Shown one piece after another: positions 44,242-56,162 of a stretch of 64,000 nucleotides of DNA; within the stretch, counting starts at the first letter, position 1; each line of letters begins with the position of its first letter. Under the pieces are notes generated by a model. That model was not told the DNA's origin and did no database searches. It saw only the letters and a program-made list of their open reading frames with translations. This stretch comes from Lotus japonicus (lineage: Eukaryota > Streptophyta > Magnoliopsida > Fabales > Fabaceae): positions 47,988,964 through 48,052,963 of the forward strand of contig NC_080044.1 of assembly GCF_012489685.1 (NCBI RefSeq), given 5' to 3'. A program made the position numbers and the translations under genes.

Positions 44242-45065
44242 TTCTTCAATTAATGTTTCGAGTTTTGATTCATTTATACATGACTTTCTTGTCTATCTCA
44301 CTTCCATCTATTTTCTATTTTCTATTTTTTTAACCACATCATCTATCATATCTCCCATTCGCTATTTCTTTATTATTCATATCTCTCTTAATGTAAGTGA
44401 AAATGAAATGTGAACCAAATTTTTCCAAAGGGATCATATACGGCACAAGAGTGAGGACAAATAGGCTGTCGTATTTGACCAAAAAAAAAAAGGTAGGCTG
44501 TCGTAAATTTCCAATTCCTCAACGAGTAATCCTTACAACAAATCTGGGCCCTCCACACTCTTTCCAGAAAAATAAATGATGTATTTGCAACGGGACCCGT
44601 TATTCTACATGCAAATGGTAGTAGCGTTTCGAAGATCATGCAGATCCATTTATCTTATTATGGAATCCACTCGCCCTTAATTACCTTAGTTGCAGAACTT
44701 ACCATTAGCTATATAGCTCCACGGATTGATATTGATATATATGTTAGTTTCCACATCTCCTCACAAGCATCCAAAACCTAATTTATTGGCTCGCTGACAT
44801 AACTTGCTCTGCATACTAGTTAAGCCTCATGTTAATTTTCACATCTTGCTAATTCATTAGCTTGATTTTCCCCAACTCCTTTTAATAATCAAATTATATA
44901 TTAAAGAGAACTTGAATTTATACATTGATTTTCGCTCCACTTCATTAATTTGTATCTTATTGTTTTATATATATTCTTAGAAAATGATTCGTGGATTGCA
45001 TAATTCACCTCGAAACACAGAGTGAGAGAAAAGAAAAAATAGAAATAAGTAATAGATGTGATAAG
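44208..45065. repeat. Flank copy A (left) of a 0.86-kb duplication
   Basis: Matches 50834-51692 with only about five differences. It ends in GTGATAAG directly at the LTR start of the following element. Confidence 0.93.
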
Positions 45066-46244
45066 TGTTCCGGTATGGAACTATCGAGCAAGGGCTAACC
45101 AGTTTGAGAGCGATAGAGAATGAACGAAACTAGAAAAATGCCTGAAAAATTAGATCCCCACAGCTTGGGTGGTGTCTGATATTTATAGATTGAGTTTCGG
45201 TCCGCCCGGACCATGGGTTGCGTGACCCATATTTACATTAGGCTGATAAGCCCAACTAATCAATAAGCCCATATCAGACCACAAGCCCACAAGACACCGA
45301 GTCTTAAAAGCTTTAAGACGAAGTGTGTCTTTTTTCGAGCCCACAAGTAATCAACTCACCCAACACTACACAAAGACTAACAAGTAATTGACACGCCCAA
45401 AATGTGCAAAGGAAATAATGGGCACACAGGCTCCAAAATCAAAATTTAAAAGGCATAAAAGCTAAGTAGTCATTCCTTTGTCATTTCAACTTTTGCTGTT
45501 ACTTCTTGATCTTTGTGTAGCGTGTGCAAGTTGACCAAAATCACCTCTTCGCATCAATCACAGCCTCACTGTCATTATCATGAATAATTTTCTCTTCCCC
45601 TAAACCATGATTACAACCTGCTCTCATAATACCACAAGTAATAATGCACAATAATTTGAAACTTGAACAAAATAAAAGTTGAAGACTTAAATGTAAATCA
45701 ATAACATGGAACACACTTACTTCATATCGCTTGCACATTCATCTATGCTCAGTGTAGTGTATTCTTTGTAAGATGAACTTTCCATCAGAATCATTATGTG
45801 TTTCTTTACTTTTCATCGGAATTGATCCGCCTTCATCATTATTCAAGCACATCGCTTTCTTATTTTACTGTATATAGTAAAATACTCTTGAGTGAATCTC
45901 AAAATTTTATAAAGTTTAAACTTAATCAACTACTTTGGAATCATAAGGCCTTCGTGTATATAACTTAGTCAAATTTTCATTTTTGACATAGTTATTCATG
46001 GAAATCAAAGTCACGATATTTGATTTCATTAGTATGCTCGCGTGGAGACTTGTGCTTAGTTTGGACAAGCTTAAATCCAATTTAAGACTGTGCTTATGAA
46101 TTCGTGGTCGAATGCTCTTGTTTTAAGAGACTTACTCTTTTCTCAATTGTCTGACGTCGCCCAATTGATAGACCTTAGTTGATAAGTTTCCGCTATGGGT
46201 AAAAGAAATAAGTAAAATGATACGCCCTTGATCACTTTAAAAAG

Positions 46245-46370
46245 GTTATGCCTCGTTAAAACTCTCCCGCCTGGGGTAGAGAAAAGAGTGCATACGCCCT
46301 TGAACATTTTTAAAAGGTTATGCCTCGTTAAAAACTCTCCCGCCTGGGGTAGAGAAAAGAGTGCATACCT
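46245..46370. repeat. Twofold repeat of the conserved Tat motif
   Basis: Two copies of the ATGCCTCGTTAAAA..GAGTGCATAC unit, as at 6817-6935. Confidence 0.8.
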
Positions 46371-46399
46371 GTTGCTCCTTTCTTTTTCTGTACTTAATG

Positions 46400-49300
46400 T
46401 TTTATGCTTTGACTGTTTTTAGTCAACTCATCACCTGTCAACTCATCACCTTGTTAGCATGAGATAAAATATAATATAACATTGACAAAATCAAAATATG
46501 TAAGAAGCGCACAAACATGCAAATTGTACAGGAACAATATTCAAAATCCAAAACCTTAAAGAAATGAGTTTTCTCAGTATTATGAATGAGTCTTCTCAAT
46601 TACTAAACTAAGCAGCAAAAACACAATGGAACACTTCTTATGATCAGCCTAAGCTAGTTTATCTAAATCAGAATCATTCCACCATCAATTCAATGAACAT
46701 TCATCCAAGGTTCAAAGCTTCAAGCTTCACAAAACCAAAACCAAAATCCATGTTGCTTTAAGCAAAAATCATGACAGGATAACTAAAAAGTGAAATCTTA
46801 TATAGATACAATGAGGCAAAAAAAAAAAAAGTGAAATCTTATCATATTTGTTAGCCAATACCCAATTTCTGGTACCCTTGAACCTATTAAGCACATAAAA
46901 TTTGATAGTTATAGATACTTCACAAGACATATGATGAAGACTCTTCCAAAATGTATATGCAAGCCTATTAACCATACTGCACTCTGACTTTAAAAGAAAA
47001 ACCTTAATTCCATTTAAGAATCATGTAATAACCAAATGCTTATTTTCTATGAAAATAGTATGATTAAAGTTCCACATCATTACATACATATAGTCTGGTA
47101 AGCAAGCAAATTATCATCAAAACAGCGTTTAATTGTAGGAGAAATTTTATAGCTTATGATAACTCAAGCACACAACACCCAAACCTAAGGTTTTCTAAGT
47201 AAAATGGCAGTTTAAAATGAAAGATGGCCAAATAATATAAGGCATAGCATCAGAAACACTTGATAACCAACACAAAGTCAAGAACTCAGGGTAACTTTTT
47301 TCCAAACAGCAACGTTATACTTTCTTGAACTTCTTTTGAACTCACATAGAGAATTTATCAAATATATGGTAGGCATTTGGAGATCTCTTCAAAGTACAAA
47401 TTGAAACTCATGGACCCCAAAATGCAATCAGATCCAACATCAATGTGGAAGTAACCGAGTATAGATTGATTTTCAACATAAATTTCAATCTCTTGCATCA
47501 CAAGTTCAAGTAATCAAGCTTTCAGGATTAGCAGGCAAAATCTCAATTTGAAGGACCAATTCTTCATGTTTAATTCAAGAATATAGCAGAGCAACTCACA
47601 ACAAAGACAAATTGATACTTAATAACATAGAAAGCATTAACTTTAGAATCAACTTTGAATTCAAGTAAAGAGCATCCATTCATCAAAATTAAAGCTCATT
47701 ATTTTATAGCTCAAACAGTTCAAATTCATATAGTGATATAAAACATCCACTGCAATTAGACACTTTCCAAAGGTACTTCTTATTAAAGCTAGGAGACTGT
47801 TTCTCAAATAATCAATTAAGGATTTACCATCAAAACAAATTAAGAATTAACTATGCAAGAGTATATTCCACTGGAGTTCGAATAGTTATCAAAGAAAATC
47901 ACTATTCTTTGTGCAGGCAGCATGCAGATTATGCAGATAGGATATTAAATAGAATTAAAAGAAAGATTTGTCAAACCAGAATTTTGTCTCAGTTCCAGAT
48001 TTTGTGCTATTCAAGACCAGCCATTTTTTGTTCGCATGCCCTCTCCTAGGATGCATCTTCATCATCCTCCATTCCATCAAATAATTGGTGTGGCGGAAAA
48101 TTGGTTCTTCATCTTCAGACTCTAAACACTCTCCCAGTGCCTTTTACTTTTTCTTTACCATCCTCTTCACCGTCACTTCCCTTTCCAGTGAGTTGGCCAT
48201 GTGCACATACCTTTCCTGAACTTTAAACTTTATACAATAGAAGGTGTAAAAGGCATGTTGATGAAATGAGAAAATATATATATATACCAAGAATGAGCAT
48301 GTATATCAAAATGTGCATCCCTAAAGTTGAGTCTCACACGAGACCGCCTACTGTAGCTTTTCACATGTTCAGCTAAGGAATTGCATGTGCATTACAAATT
48401 AAAGTAATTATGCAGAGATTTGAATATGATCATGAAGACAGTTAATTGACTAAGGTATCCAAGTATACATAATTAAACTGATGAAAGTGGTGAGAATTAA
48501 GAACAGATGGCAAGGCTTAGTCAGAATAAACTAGAAACTTATGATAACATAAAACAAGACTCAAACCAGAATTATTACGTACATGTGAAAAAACAGAAGG
48601 TATCCATTTCCCTACCCTTGGTTTGAATACTAAATATCTGTTTTATAAAATAATTTACAAAGCACAGTGGGGCAAAACACATTTACTCTTTTAGAAAGAC
48701 AGTTTCGTTTCATTATTTATAATGCAGGGCTGTCCCCTTTGTTCTAACATACAGATTTATACAAACAAGTAGTTCATCACCAAATCAACATATGCTTTGG
48801 GGAAAATGAACATAAAAATGATACAGACAAGAGGAGCTAGATAAATTAATTAGTTGCAGTAAACTAAATTCCAGAGTTGTATGATGGTCCACATGTTTTA
48901 GACAAGAGATCATTAACAAATTACCTCAGGTGCAAGCGTGCACCAAATCACTATGATAAAAACCAGCATTTGGAATATGATAAGTGACAACACGTATAGA
49001 GCCACATCAAGGAAATTGAGAACCAGCACCAGAACATATGGTTATACTTGATACACATTTCAAAACTCAACACCTTATCCTTCGTAATAACCAAATCACA
49101 TGAGAAAGAACAGTTATACAATCAAACACCTTTAATTAGGAAATTAACTACCAAGTTTCATGTTCAGATGCAAATAAGTGCAGGTTCAAATCTAAACTAA
49201 TCAAATGAGCGAGGGATAAACCAGATTGCAGGCAAGGCAAGGAGTTACGAACGTTAAACAGTCACCATAAAACTCAAGAGCGTTTAAATTCCCATGTAGT

Positions 49301-49570
49301 AGTTAAAGGATTAAAACAAATTAAAATCGAGAAAATCATATCCCAGATCAGAACTCTCATGTGATGAATTGAAGGTAAAATGAATGTCAGTTAAGCACTT
49401 CATCAAACAGAATGCAGGCATGCTTATGAACGAAGAACCACATGATAAGAAAGTAAGAGGTAAAATTAAAAAATCAACTAGTAGAATGGAAATTGTACTG
49501 CCCTCTCACTCCAGCCCTTAAGACTTGCTCCTATGCACCAAATTGCATAGTTCATCCTCACCAATGAAAC
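46400..49570. other. Unclassified interior of the gag-pol-less element
   Basis: AT-rich with no long frame. An acidic Lys/Glu/Gly stretch can be read on minus at 48060-48200, but no family is recognised. Confidence 0.4.
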
Positions 49571-49576
49571 AACATC

Positions 49577-49690
49577 TCATTGTGGCATTTGATCAAACAC
49601 TTTGTGTGCAATGTTGAAATCCTGGTACATGATGACGGAGTTGACAAGCACATTATGGCATTCGAAGATGCAAAGTTTTGCTGAAGCATT
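49577..49690 (-). pseudogene. PPR-motif-like fragment in the retroelement
   Basis: The minus strand reads CHNVLVNSVIMYQDFNIAHK followed by VFDQMPQ and a stop. This resembles one pentatricopeptide repeat unit (..N.LI.MY...G....A.KVFD.MP). It could be a captured host exon piece. A single motif is weak evidence. Confidence 0.35.
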
Positions 49691-50603
49691 TCGTCGAATA
49701 GTTGGTGTGTTCCAACTTATATACTCCTTCTTCTTAATCCACCATGCTCCTCTCTTTCTCGTATCAAACACAAAGAAAAGAATGATGGAATTAATTTCAA
49801 ACCATTGATAATCGGAGCACAAATCTAATGGAAACAAAACTGAAACAGAAAGTAGAAGAAATATTTGAAGGAACAAGGATTGTGCTTGAATGGTCCTGAA
49901 TCAATTTGGTTTGATTGAACTCATGGGCGAACATGGACGATTTCGACCCAGAGTGGCGGTTGAGAAAGCATGAGCGGTTGCAAACTCCCCTTGCAGTTGA
50001 GACAAAATGAGCATTTAAATTCTGGGCGTGACAGTTGAAATTGAATGGACGGTTGCAACTCAAAATGATGGCTTCAATCTTCTACGTGGCGGTTGTGCAT
50101 TTCCAAAATCGTATGAATTGGGATTTGTTGACGGTTTTGAATCAGGTCCGGAAACAGGGGCGTTCTCCATCTTGATTTTCAAGCCCAAATTGTGATCCTC
50201 CAACCTTCAATCCACTTGACCTCTGTCCTTTGTGAAGTTTGGGAACTGCAACATTGAAAAAGGATTGAAAGAAAAAGAGCATGGACGATGGTAAAGGCGA
50301 ACCACTTTGTTCATCCCTTCCACCGCCCACAAAACGCATCGCCCGCGAGCACCAAGGAGTTTCGCCGCCTCCGTTCACGTCCTGGCATCGATCCGAAACT
50401 TTTCTCCCTTGTCGCCGTTTTCTCTTCTCTGCTTCTTCACGTTTCCTCAATCTGTTTCTGATGTTCTATGCAACCATCTTTTGAAACTGACATTTTTACA
50501 TAAATTGATTGCATGGCTTCCCCTTCAATTTCGTTCGCCCTCCTCTCTCAGGAGTAGAAATCACATAGCCTCTTGTTCGTGGTAGTGGGGATTTGTTTTA
50601 CAG

Positions 50604-50624
50604 AGTCCCCACAGACGGCGCCAA
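50604..50624 (-). promoter_or_regulatory. Primer-binding site of the gag-pol-less element
   Basis: After the 5' LTR the minus strand reads TTGGCGCCGTCTGTGGGGAC. It shares the TGGCGCC core with the site at 12283, then differs. Confidence 0.75.
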
Positions 50625-50833
50625 TGTTCCGGTATGGAACTATCGAGCAAGGGCTAACCAGTTTGAGAGCGATAGAGAATGAACGAAACTAGAAAAATGC
50701 CTGAAAAATTAGATCCCCACCGCTTGGGTGGTGTCTGATATTTATAGATTGAGTTTCGGTCCGCCCGGACCATGGGTTGCGTGACCCATATTTACATTAG
50801 GCTGATAAGCCCAACTAATCAATAAGCCCATAT

Positions 50834-51692
50834 ATTTACGTTTCAGATATAAATCAGGTGTAAACTAAACTTCTTCAATTAATGTTTCGAGTTTTGATTC
50901 ATTTATACATGACTTTCTTGTCTATCTCACTTCCATCTATTTTCTATTTTCTATTTTTTTAACCACATCATCTATCATATCTCCCATTCGCTATTTCTTT
51001 ATTATTCATATCTCTCTTAATGTAAGTGAAAATGAAATGTGAACCAAATTTTTCCAAAGGGATCATATACGGCACAAGAGTGAGGACAAATAGGCTGTCG
51101 TATTTGACCAAAAAAAAAAAGGTAGGCTGTCGTAAATTTCCAATTCCTCAACGAGTAATCCTTACAACAAATCTGGGCCCTCCACACTCTTTCCAGAAAA
51201 ATAAATGATGTATTTGCAACGGGACCCGTTATTCTACATGCAAATGGTAGTAGCGTTTCGAAGATCATGCAGATCCATTTATCTTATTATGGAATCCACT
51301 CGCCCTTAATTACCTTAGTTGCAGAACTTACCATTAGCTATATAGCTCCACGGATTGATATTGATATATATGTTAGTTTCCACATCTCCTCACAAGCATC
51401 CAAAACCTAATTTATTGGCTCGCTGACATAACTTGCTCTGCATACCAGTTAAGCCTCATGTTAATTTTCACATCTTGCTAATTCATTAGCTTGATTTTCC
51501 CCAACTCCTTTTAATAATCAAATTATATTAAAGAGAACTTGAATTTATACATTGATTTTCGCTCCACTTCATGAATTTGTATCTTATTGTCTTATATATA
51601 TTCTTAGAAAATGATTCGTGGATTGCATAATTCACCTCGAAACACAGAGTGAGAGAAAAGAAAAAATAGAAATAAGTAATAGATGTGATAAG
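50834..51692. repeat. Flank copy A' (right), containing the empty insertion site
   Basis: Second copy of 44208-45065. It continues past GTGATAAG into CAGAGGAAG, i.e. without the LTR element, and so preserves the pre-insertion sequence. Confidence 0.93.
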
Positions 51693-53950
51693 CAGAGGAA
51701 GATTTAGAGAAAAATTAAGTAATTGCGAAATGCTTAACTATTTCAATGTATAAGTATGATTACTATTTTCTATTATTTATTTTATCTGATCTTTAATATA
51801 AGAACCAATCAACTATTTCACACTCTTTAAAAAAGTTGTTAATTTAGTTAATTGCATTAAATTTGTACTCAAATAGTGTTGAAATTTCAAAATTGTCCTT
51901 AACTACATAAAAGTGTAAGTCTTGGAGAGTGAAAAAAGGTAGAAATGAGAGACTTATAATTAATGTAGCACATTTATGTATTCAGAATTAAATAAGGACA
52001 ATACATTGTGAAAAAATGATCAATATGGTGCAAATTTCAATATGGTTCTTATAAAAATGATCAATGCACACCTCTCATTTGATTCTTATATTCAAGAATA
52101 GGGAGGAGTATCTGATGATCAATCATACTCCCATTTCCTCTTTTATATCTTTTCCAAAATAGATTGATAGATATATCTAGCTACTCCGAATCCAAATAAA
52201 TGTATGGAATGAAGTGACCGCCAATCGACATACATGAATTGTGACAGTCGGCAAAGTATCTAAAGAAAAATAAAAATGTTTTGTCGGGATTTTAAACCTC
52301 TATTAAATACTTGTTGTTACTCCTCGCATTTAGCGCCGATTAAATATCTGTTTAACGCGTATATAAGTCATAACAAGTTAACAAAACATCAATACAAGTT
52401 AGGATAAACTTAAACATCAATACAAGTTAGGATATCATCATGACCATCAATATCATTCTCCTCTACATCTACCTCTATAGTTATCCATTCATCATCATAT
52501 TGGATTTTACCAAAAGGAGGAGGAAGCCGCGTCATAGGTGGAGGAAGTTGCGCTGGTGGTCGCACGAGAGAATGAGTGAAGGCTGCACACACAAAAATGA
52601 GAGAAGAAGTGGAAAGAACGACAGAGTTGAGTGGCAAGAACGACAAAGATGAGTGAAAACCCTAAAATTTGTGGGTTAAATGATTGAAATAGTCTTAGAC
52701 AAAACATTTTTTGACATTTTTAACAAAACAAGCTAATCTCGTAATCTCGTGGTAATCTCGCGATATTACACGAGATTAAGAGATAACTCGAGATATCAGC
52801 CGAGATTTGAAAAAACAGTTATTACCCCCCGCTAGTCTCGTTTTTGGTACGTGATATCGTAATCTCGTAAGAGATTAAGAGATATCTCTAGAGATTGACA
52901 ACAATGCTAACAATTAACAACTAACATTTGCCTTAAAAAAAGCTCACATACTCATTATTATTATTAGTAATTGTTGCCGTGGTAATTTTTTAACACATCC
53001 CACTAGGCCTTCCAAAACACCATATATGAGCATTATACATAGGCAAACTTAAAAATGTTGTTTGTGTTTTAAACAGCAACAATGCCCTCCCTATATTGAC
53101 CAATAGTAAGGTGTTAGGATGCTATGTCATCTATTTGACCAGTAATTTATTTTCTAAGTTTGCGTCCCTAAACTTCTTAAATTTTACATTTTATCCCCCA
53201 ACTATGTATATATTTTAATTATTTTTGAAATTAAAAAAATTAAGTTAAACCTAAAATAAGATTTTCTCTTGAATCAGAATCAATTCTAAAATTCAAAAGT
53301 CACTCATATAAGTCCCTCAGAATTGATTCCGCCATCAGAATCAATTATAAGAGTTACCCAACATGCACAATCAATACATGTACCATGGTATAACACGAAT
53401 GTGCATATTGAAAAACATCCATCTGGCCATTATGCAGTTTTAGCGCTGGTGAAATGTCAGGAACAAAGCCAACAACGCTTACCCTCTTGCTTATTATTCA
53501 TAAGGAACATTACCATGAGATCAGTACAAGGACTACAAAATTGATATCAACGAAAACCAAAATTAAAAACCTTTTACAACTATACATTAGCATATCTGCA
53601 CGAGCAAGTATATATATATTTATGCAGTAATTTCTATTTGTGTCTTTTCTCAATGAACACGACGGCACGGTGGAGAAGAAAATGAACATGGCAGAGAAAG
53701 ATGAAACACAGAGGAGGAGAGGCAACAACGAATTAGGCTAACAAATTTTCCCCAAATCAACTTGAAATGTTTAAAATTAATTTTAATAAAGGTTAAATCA
53801 ATTTGTTTTTGACAGAAGGTTAAATCAATTTGAAAACCACAAAACATACATTTTTTGAAAAAATCTGTATTTTTATTATATTGTAAAATTTATATTATAA
53901 ATAGTTGGAGGAATAATTTAAGAATTTTATAAGTTAAAATGACATGGCTT
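51693..53950. other. Spacer with ATCTCG motif cluster
   Basis: 52730-52910 holds many copies of ATCTCG/CGAGAT in both orientations. A 24-bp direct repeat (AACATCAATACAAGTTAGGA..) stands at 52386-52432. 53270-53350 has inverted AGAATCAATT phrases like a worn MITE. A 78-codon minus-strand frame (52646-52410) with an acidic end is of unknown nature. Confidence 0.45.
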
Positions 53951-54039
53951 AAACCTCCACTTGGCATTCTCTTATTCGATATGAGAGAAACAACATTATA
54001 ACCCCTCTCACCAACTAACTAGCATGTAAAAGTTTGCCT

Positions 54040-54047
54040 TATATAAA
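54040..54047 (+). promoter_or_regulatory. TATA box of the proline-rich protein gene
   Basis: TATATAAA lies 136 bp before the start codon, with a C-rich leader after it. Confidence 0.7.
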
Positions 54048-54182
54048 CCCCCTACTCACTCCAAATCCCAATCCCATCTTCACATACACCCCCTCCAAGC
54101 TCTATGCCAGTTTACTAGTGTTTGCGCGCGTGCATGTCTACTTGAGGAAAAATACAAACACTAGCTCCTACTAGAGTTCAAG

Positions 54183-54653
54183 ATGTCTTCCAAAACCAGT
54201 CCCTCCGCCATCGCTCTTTTCCTCACCCTCAACATCCTCTTCTTCACACTCACCTCTGCATGCGGCACTCACAAATGCCGTGGCCCAAGCCCACCCCCAA
54301 AGCCAAAGCCAAGCCCATGCCCTTCCCCTCCAGGTGGCTCCAGCACTCCACCAGGAGGCTCTAGCCCTTCCGCTGGCTCTAGCTCTTCAAACGCGACGTG
54401 CCCCACTGACGCGCTCAAACTTGGTGTTTGCGCCAACGTTCTGAGCGGGTTGCTGAACGTGACATTGGGTCAAGTACCAGCGACACCATGCTGCTCCGTT
54501 ATCCAAGGGCTAGCTGACCTTGAAGCTGCAGTTTGCCTCTGCACTGCCCTAAAAGCTAGCATTTTGGGTGTCAGTCTCAATATTCCTATCTCACTCAGCT
54601 TGCTCCTCAATGTTTGCTCAAAGGAAGTCCCCAGCGGTTACCAATGTGCCTGA
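54183..54653 (+). CDS. Hybrid proline-rich protein (8-Cys, DC2.15-like)
   Basis: An intact single exon of 156 aa. It has a signal peptide of about 26 residues (hydrophobic [17 protein letters not shown]). A Pro/Lys then Pro/Gly/Ser-rich linker (about 35-69) follows. A hydrophobic eight-cysteine domain follows with C73, C83, C103-C104, C118-x-C120, C145 and C155, the exact spacing class of the Hydrophob_seed (lipid-transfer-like) family. Such proteins are secreted to the cell wall or membrane surface and many respond to stress or development; the ligand is unknown. Extra cysteines (C27, C32, C46) precede the domain. The start is the first ATG after the TATA box at 54040; AATAAA follows at 54727. 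Confidence 0.95.
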   Translation: MSSKTSPSAIALFLTLNILFFTLTSACGTHKCRGPSPPPKPKPSPCPSPPGGSSTPPGGSSPSAGSSSSNATCPTDALKLGVCANVLSGLLNVTLGQVPATPCCSVIQGLADLEAAVCLCTALKASILGVSLNIPISLSLLLNVCSKEVPSGYQCA

Positions 54654-54726
54654 TCAAACCGTTACCTACTTTCCCGTCGCGTTTACTAGTTGTGGCTTCT
54701 TTTAGTTCCATTGATCAGTGTGTGAC

Positions 54727-54732
54727 AATAAA
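54727..54732 (+). terminator. Poly(A) signal of the proline-rich protein gene
   Basis: AATAAA 74 bp after the stop codon. Confidence 0.6.
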
Positions 54733-54739
54733 GAAATTC

Positions 54740-55050
54740 CCGATGTTTTATTACATATGTAAACCGCAAGGGAATTAACCAAATTATGATGATGAACTTG
54801 TGCTATTTATTTTACTAAGAAATTATTGAAAATCCGGGTTGATTTTTATTTCTGCGATTTCCTTTTGTCTTTTATTACTTGGTTGTTCTAACGACTTTCA
54901 TCCACTGTCCAAAACACTATTATATAATATGGAAAACGAAATAGAAAGGAAAGTAAACATAGGCAACATGTAAACACTGTAAAACTGCAAAGAGTACCCG
55001 TGAACGAACAAATATGGTATAAAGTCATGCAATCCAATCAATTTGGTTGT
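54740..55050. other. Spacer
   Basis: Nothing recognised. Confidence 0.5.
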
Positions 55051-55059
55051 TTAATTTTT

Positions 55060-56153
55060 GGCTTAATTCCATTTTGGGCCCCTGATCTTTTAAAAATGAG
55101 CGATCGGGGCCCCCCGTGTTTAAACGTAGCGGTCAGGCCCCCTGATATCTCTAAAACGTGCGATCCAAGCTCTTCCGCCTGTTTCCGTTAGTTGACCAGA
55201 CGGAGCTTCATTTCTCATTCTTCTACTCAATAACAACAATTAAACACAAATCAAAGCCCAGAACAAAAACACGATGATTCTGTGCAACAATTATAATCTA
55301 GTGAGGAACCCAGAAATCAAAGCCCACAGATCCCCATCTTCTTCTTCCTCTCTATTCTTCTATGCAAGCTTCTCCAGATTTCTTCCGCTTTTCTTCTTCT
55401 TCTTCTTCCGATCCAGAAAAATCATTCAACCCATAAATCGATCTGCCCCAAACCTAGAAACCCAAACCCAAAAAATCAACCCATTAACCGTTGAACCCCA
55501 AAACCCCAAATCCAGAGAAAACTGAAACTCCAATTTAAAACTCCGAATCCGGAGAAGTACTGAAGAAGGGTCGAAAGGGTTGTTGATTTGGGGATTTTCC
55601 AAGAGAGAAGATGGATCGAGCAAGGTGGAGGTGGTGGCTGAAATTAGGGTTGTTTCTCATCATGTTGGTGATGATGATGCTCGCGGGACTGAAGGAGGTG
55701 GCAGCGTCATCGTGGCTGCTGGCGGTGGTGGCTAGCTTGGGTGATGCCAGAGTGGTTTGCACATGGAAGGAGAAGAAGAGAAAGATCAGGACAGGAACGG
55801 TGGTGATGGTGTAGCCTCTGGAAGGAGAGTGACCAAGCGGTGGTGGTTGTCATCAGGAGGAGAAGAAGGTGTTGGTAGTGCTGCAACCTTAGGGAAAATA
55901 ATCAGAAGAAGAAGAAAATGGGTCTGGGAGAGGAAGAGAGAGAGAGTCGAGAGGTTGAGGGAGAGCGTGAGTGAGTGAACGCGTGAGGGAGAGAGAGAGA
56001 TGAGAGTGACCGTTTGGTCAACTAACGGAGTTTAACAGAAGGGGCTGGATCGCACGTTTTTGAAACGTTGGGGTGCCTGACCGCTACGTTTAAACACGGG
56101 GGGCCCCGATCGCTCATTTCTGAAACATCAGGGGCCCAAAGTGGAATTAAGCC
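55060..56153. mobile_element. Mutator-type element (MULE) with ~150-bp TIRs
   Basis: The ends GGCTTAATTCCATTTTGGGC and its inverted counterpart extend as inverted repeats of about 150 bp, including GTTTAAACGTAGCGGTCAGG. A perfect 9-bp target duplication TTAATTTTT (55051-55059 and 56154-56162) is the Mutator hallmark. There is no transposase. The interior (55270-55980) is GC-richer than its surroundings and has gene-like composition. Confidence 0.88.
55611..55814 (+). CDS. Small ORF inside the MULE, possible captured fragment
   Basis: 67 codons with an N-terminal hydrophobic segment (WLKLGLFLIMLVMMMLAG) like a signal anchor, then Ala/Val-rich and basic parts. No family is recognised. It may be a piece of a host gene carried by the element (Pack-MULE), or chance. 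Confidence 0.3.
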   Translation: MDRARWRWWLKLGLFLIMLVMMMLAGLKEVAASSWLLAVVASLGDARVVCTWKEKKRKIRTGTVVMV

Positions 56154-56162
56154 TTAATTTTT

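Larger units (their letters stand above)
45066..50833 (-). mobile_element. gag-pol-less Tat-type LTR element
   Basis: The 3' LTR is 45066-45281 (216 bp, TGTTCCGGTATGG..CAGACCA). The 5' LTR is 50625-50833 and lacks its last ~8 bp. The two differ at one site over about 207 bp. The internal text next to the 3' LTR (CAAGCCCACAAGACACC) and the segment 46030-46370 match the complete element at 2930. No gag, RT or integrase is readable in the 5.3-kb interior, so movement would need proteins supplied by another element. Confidence 0.82.
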
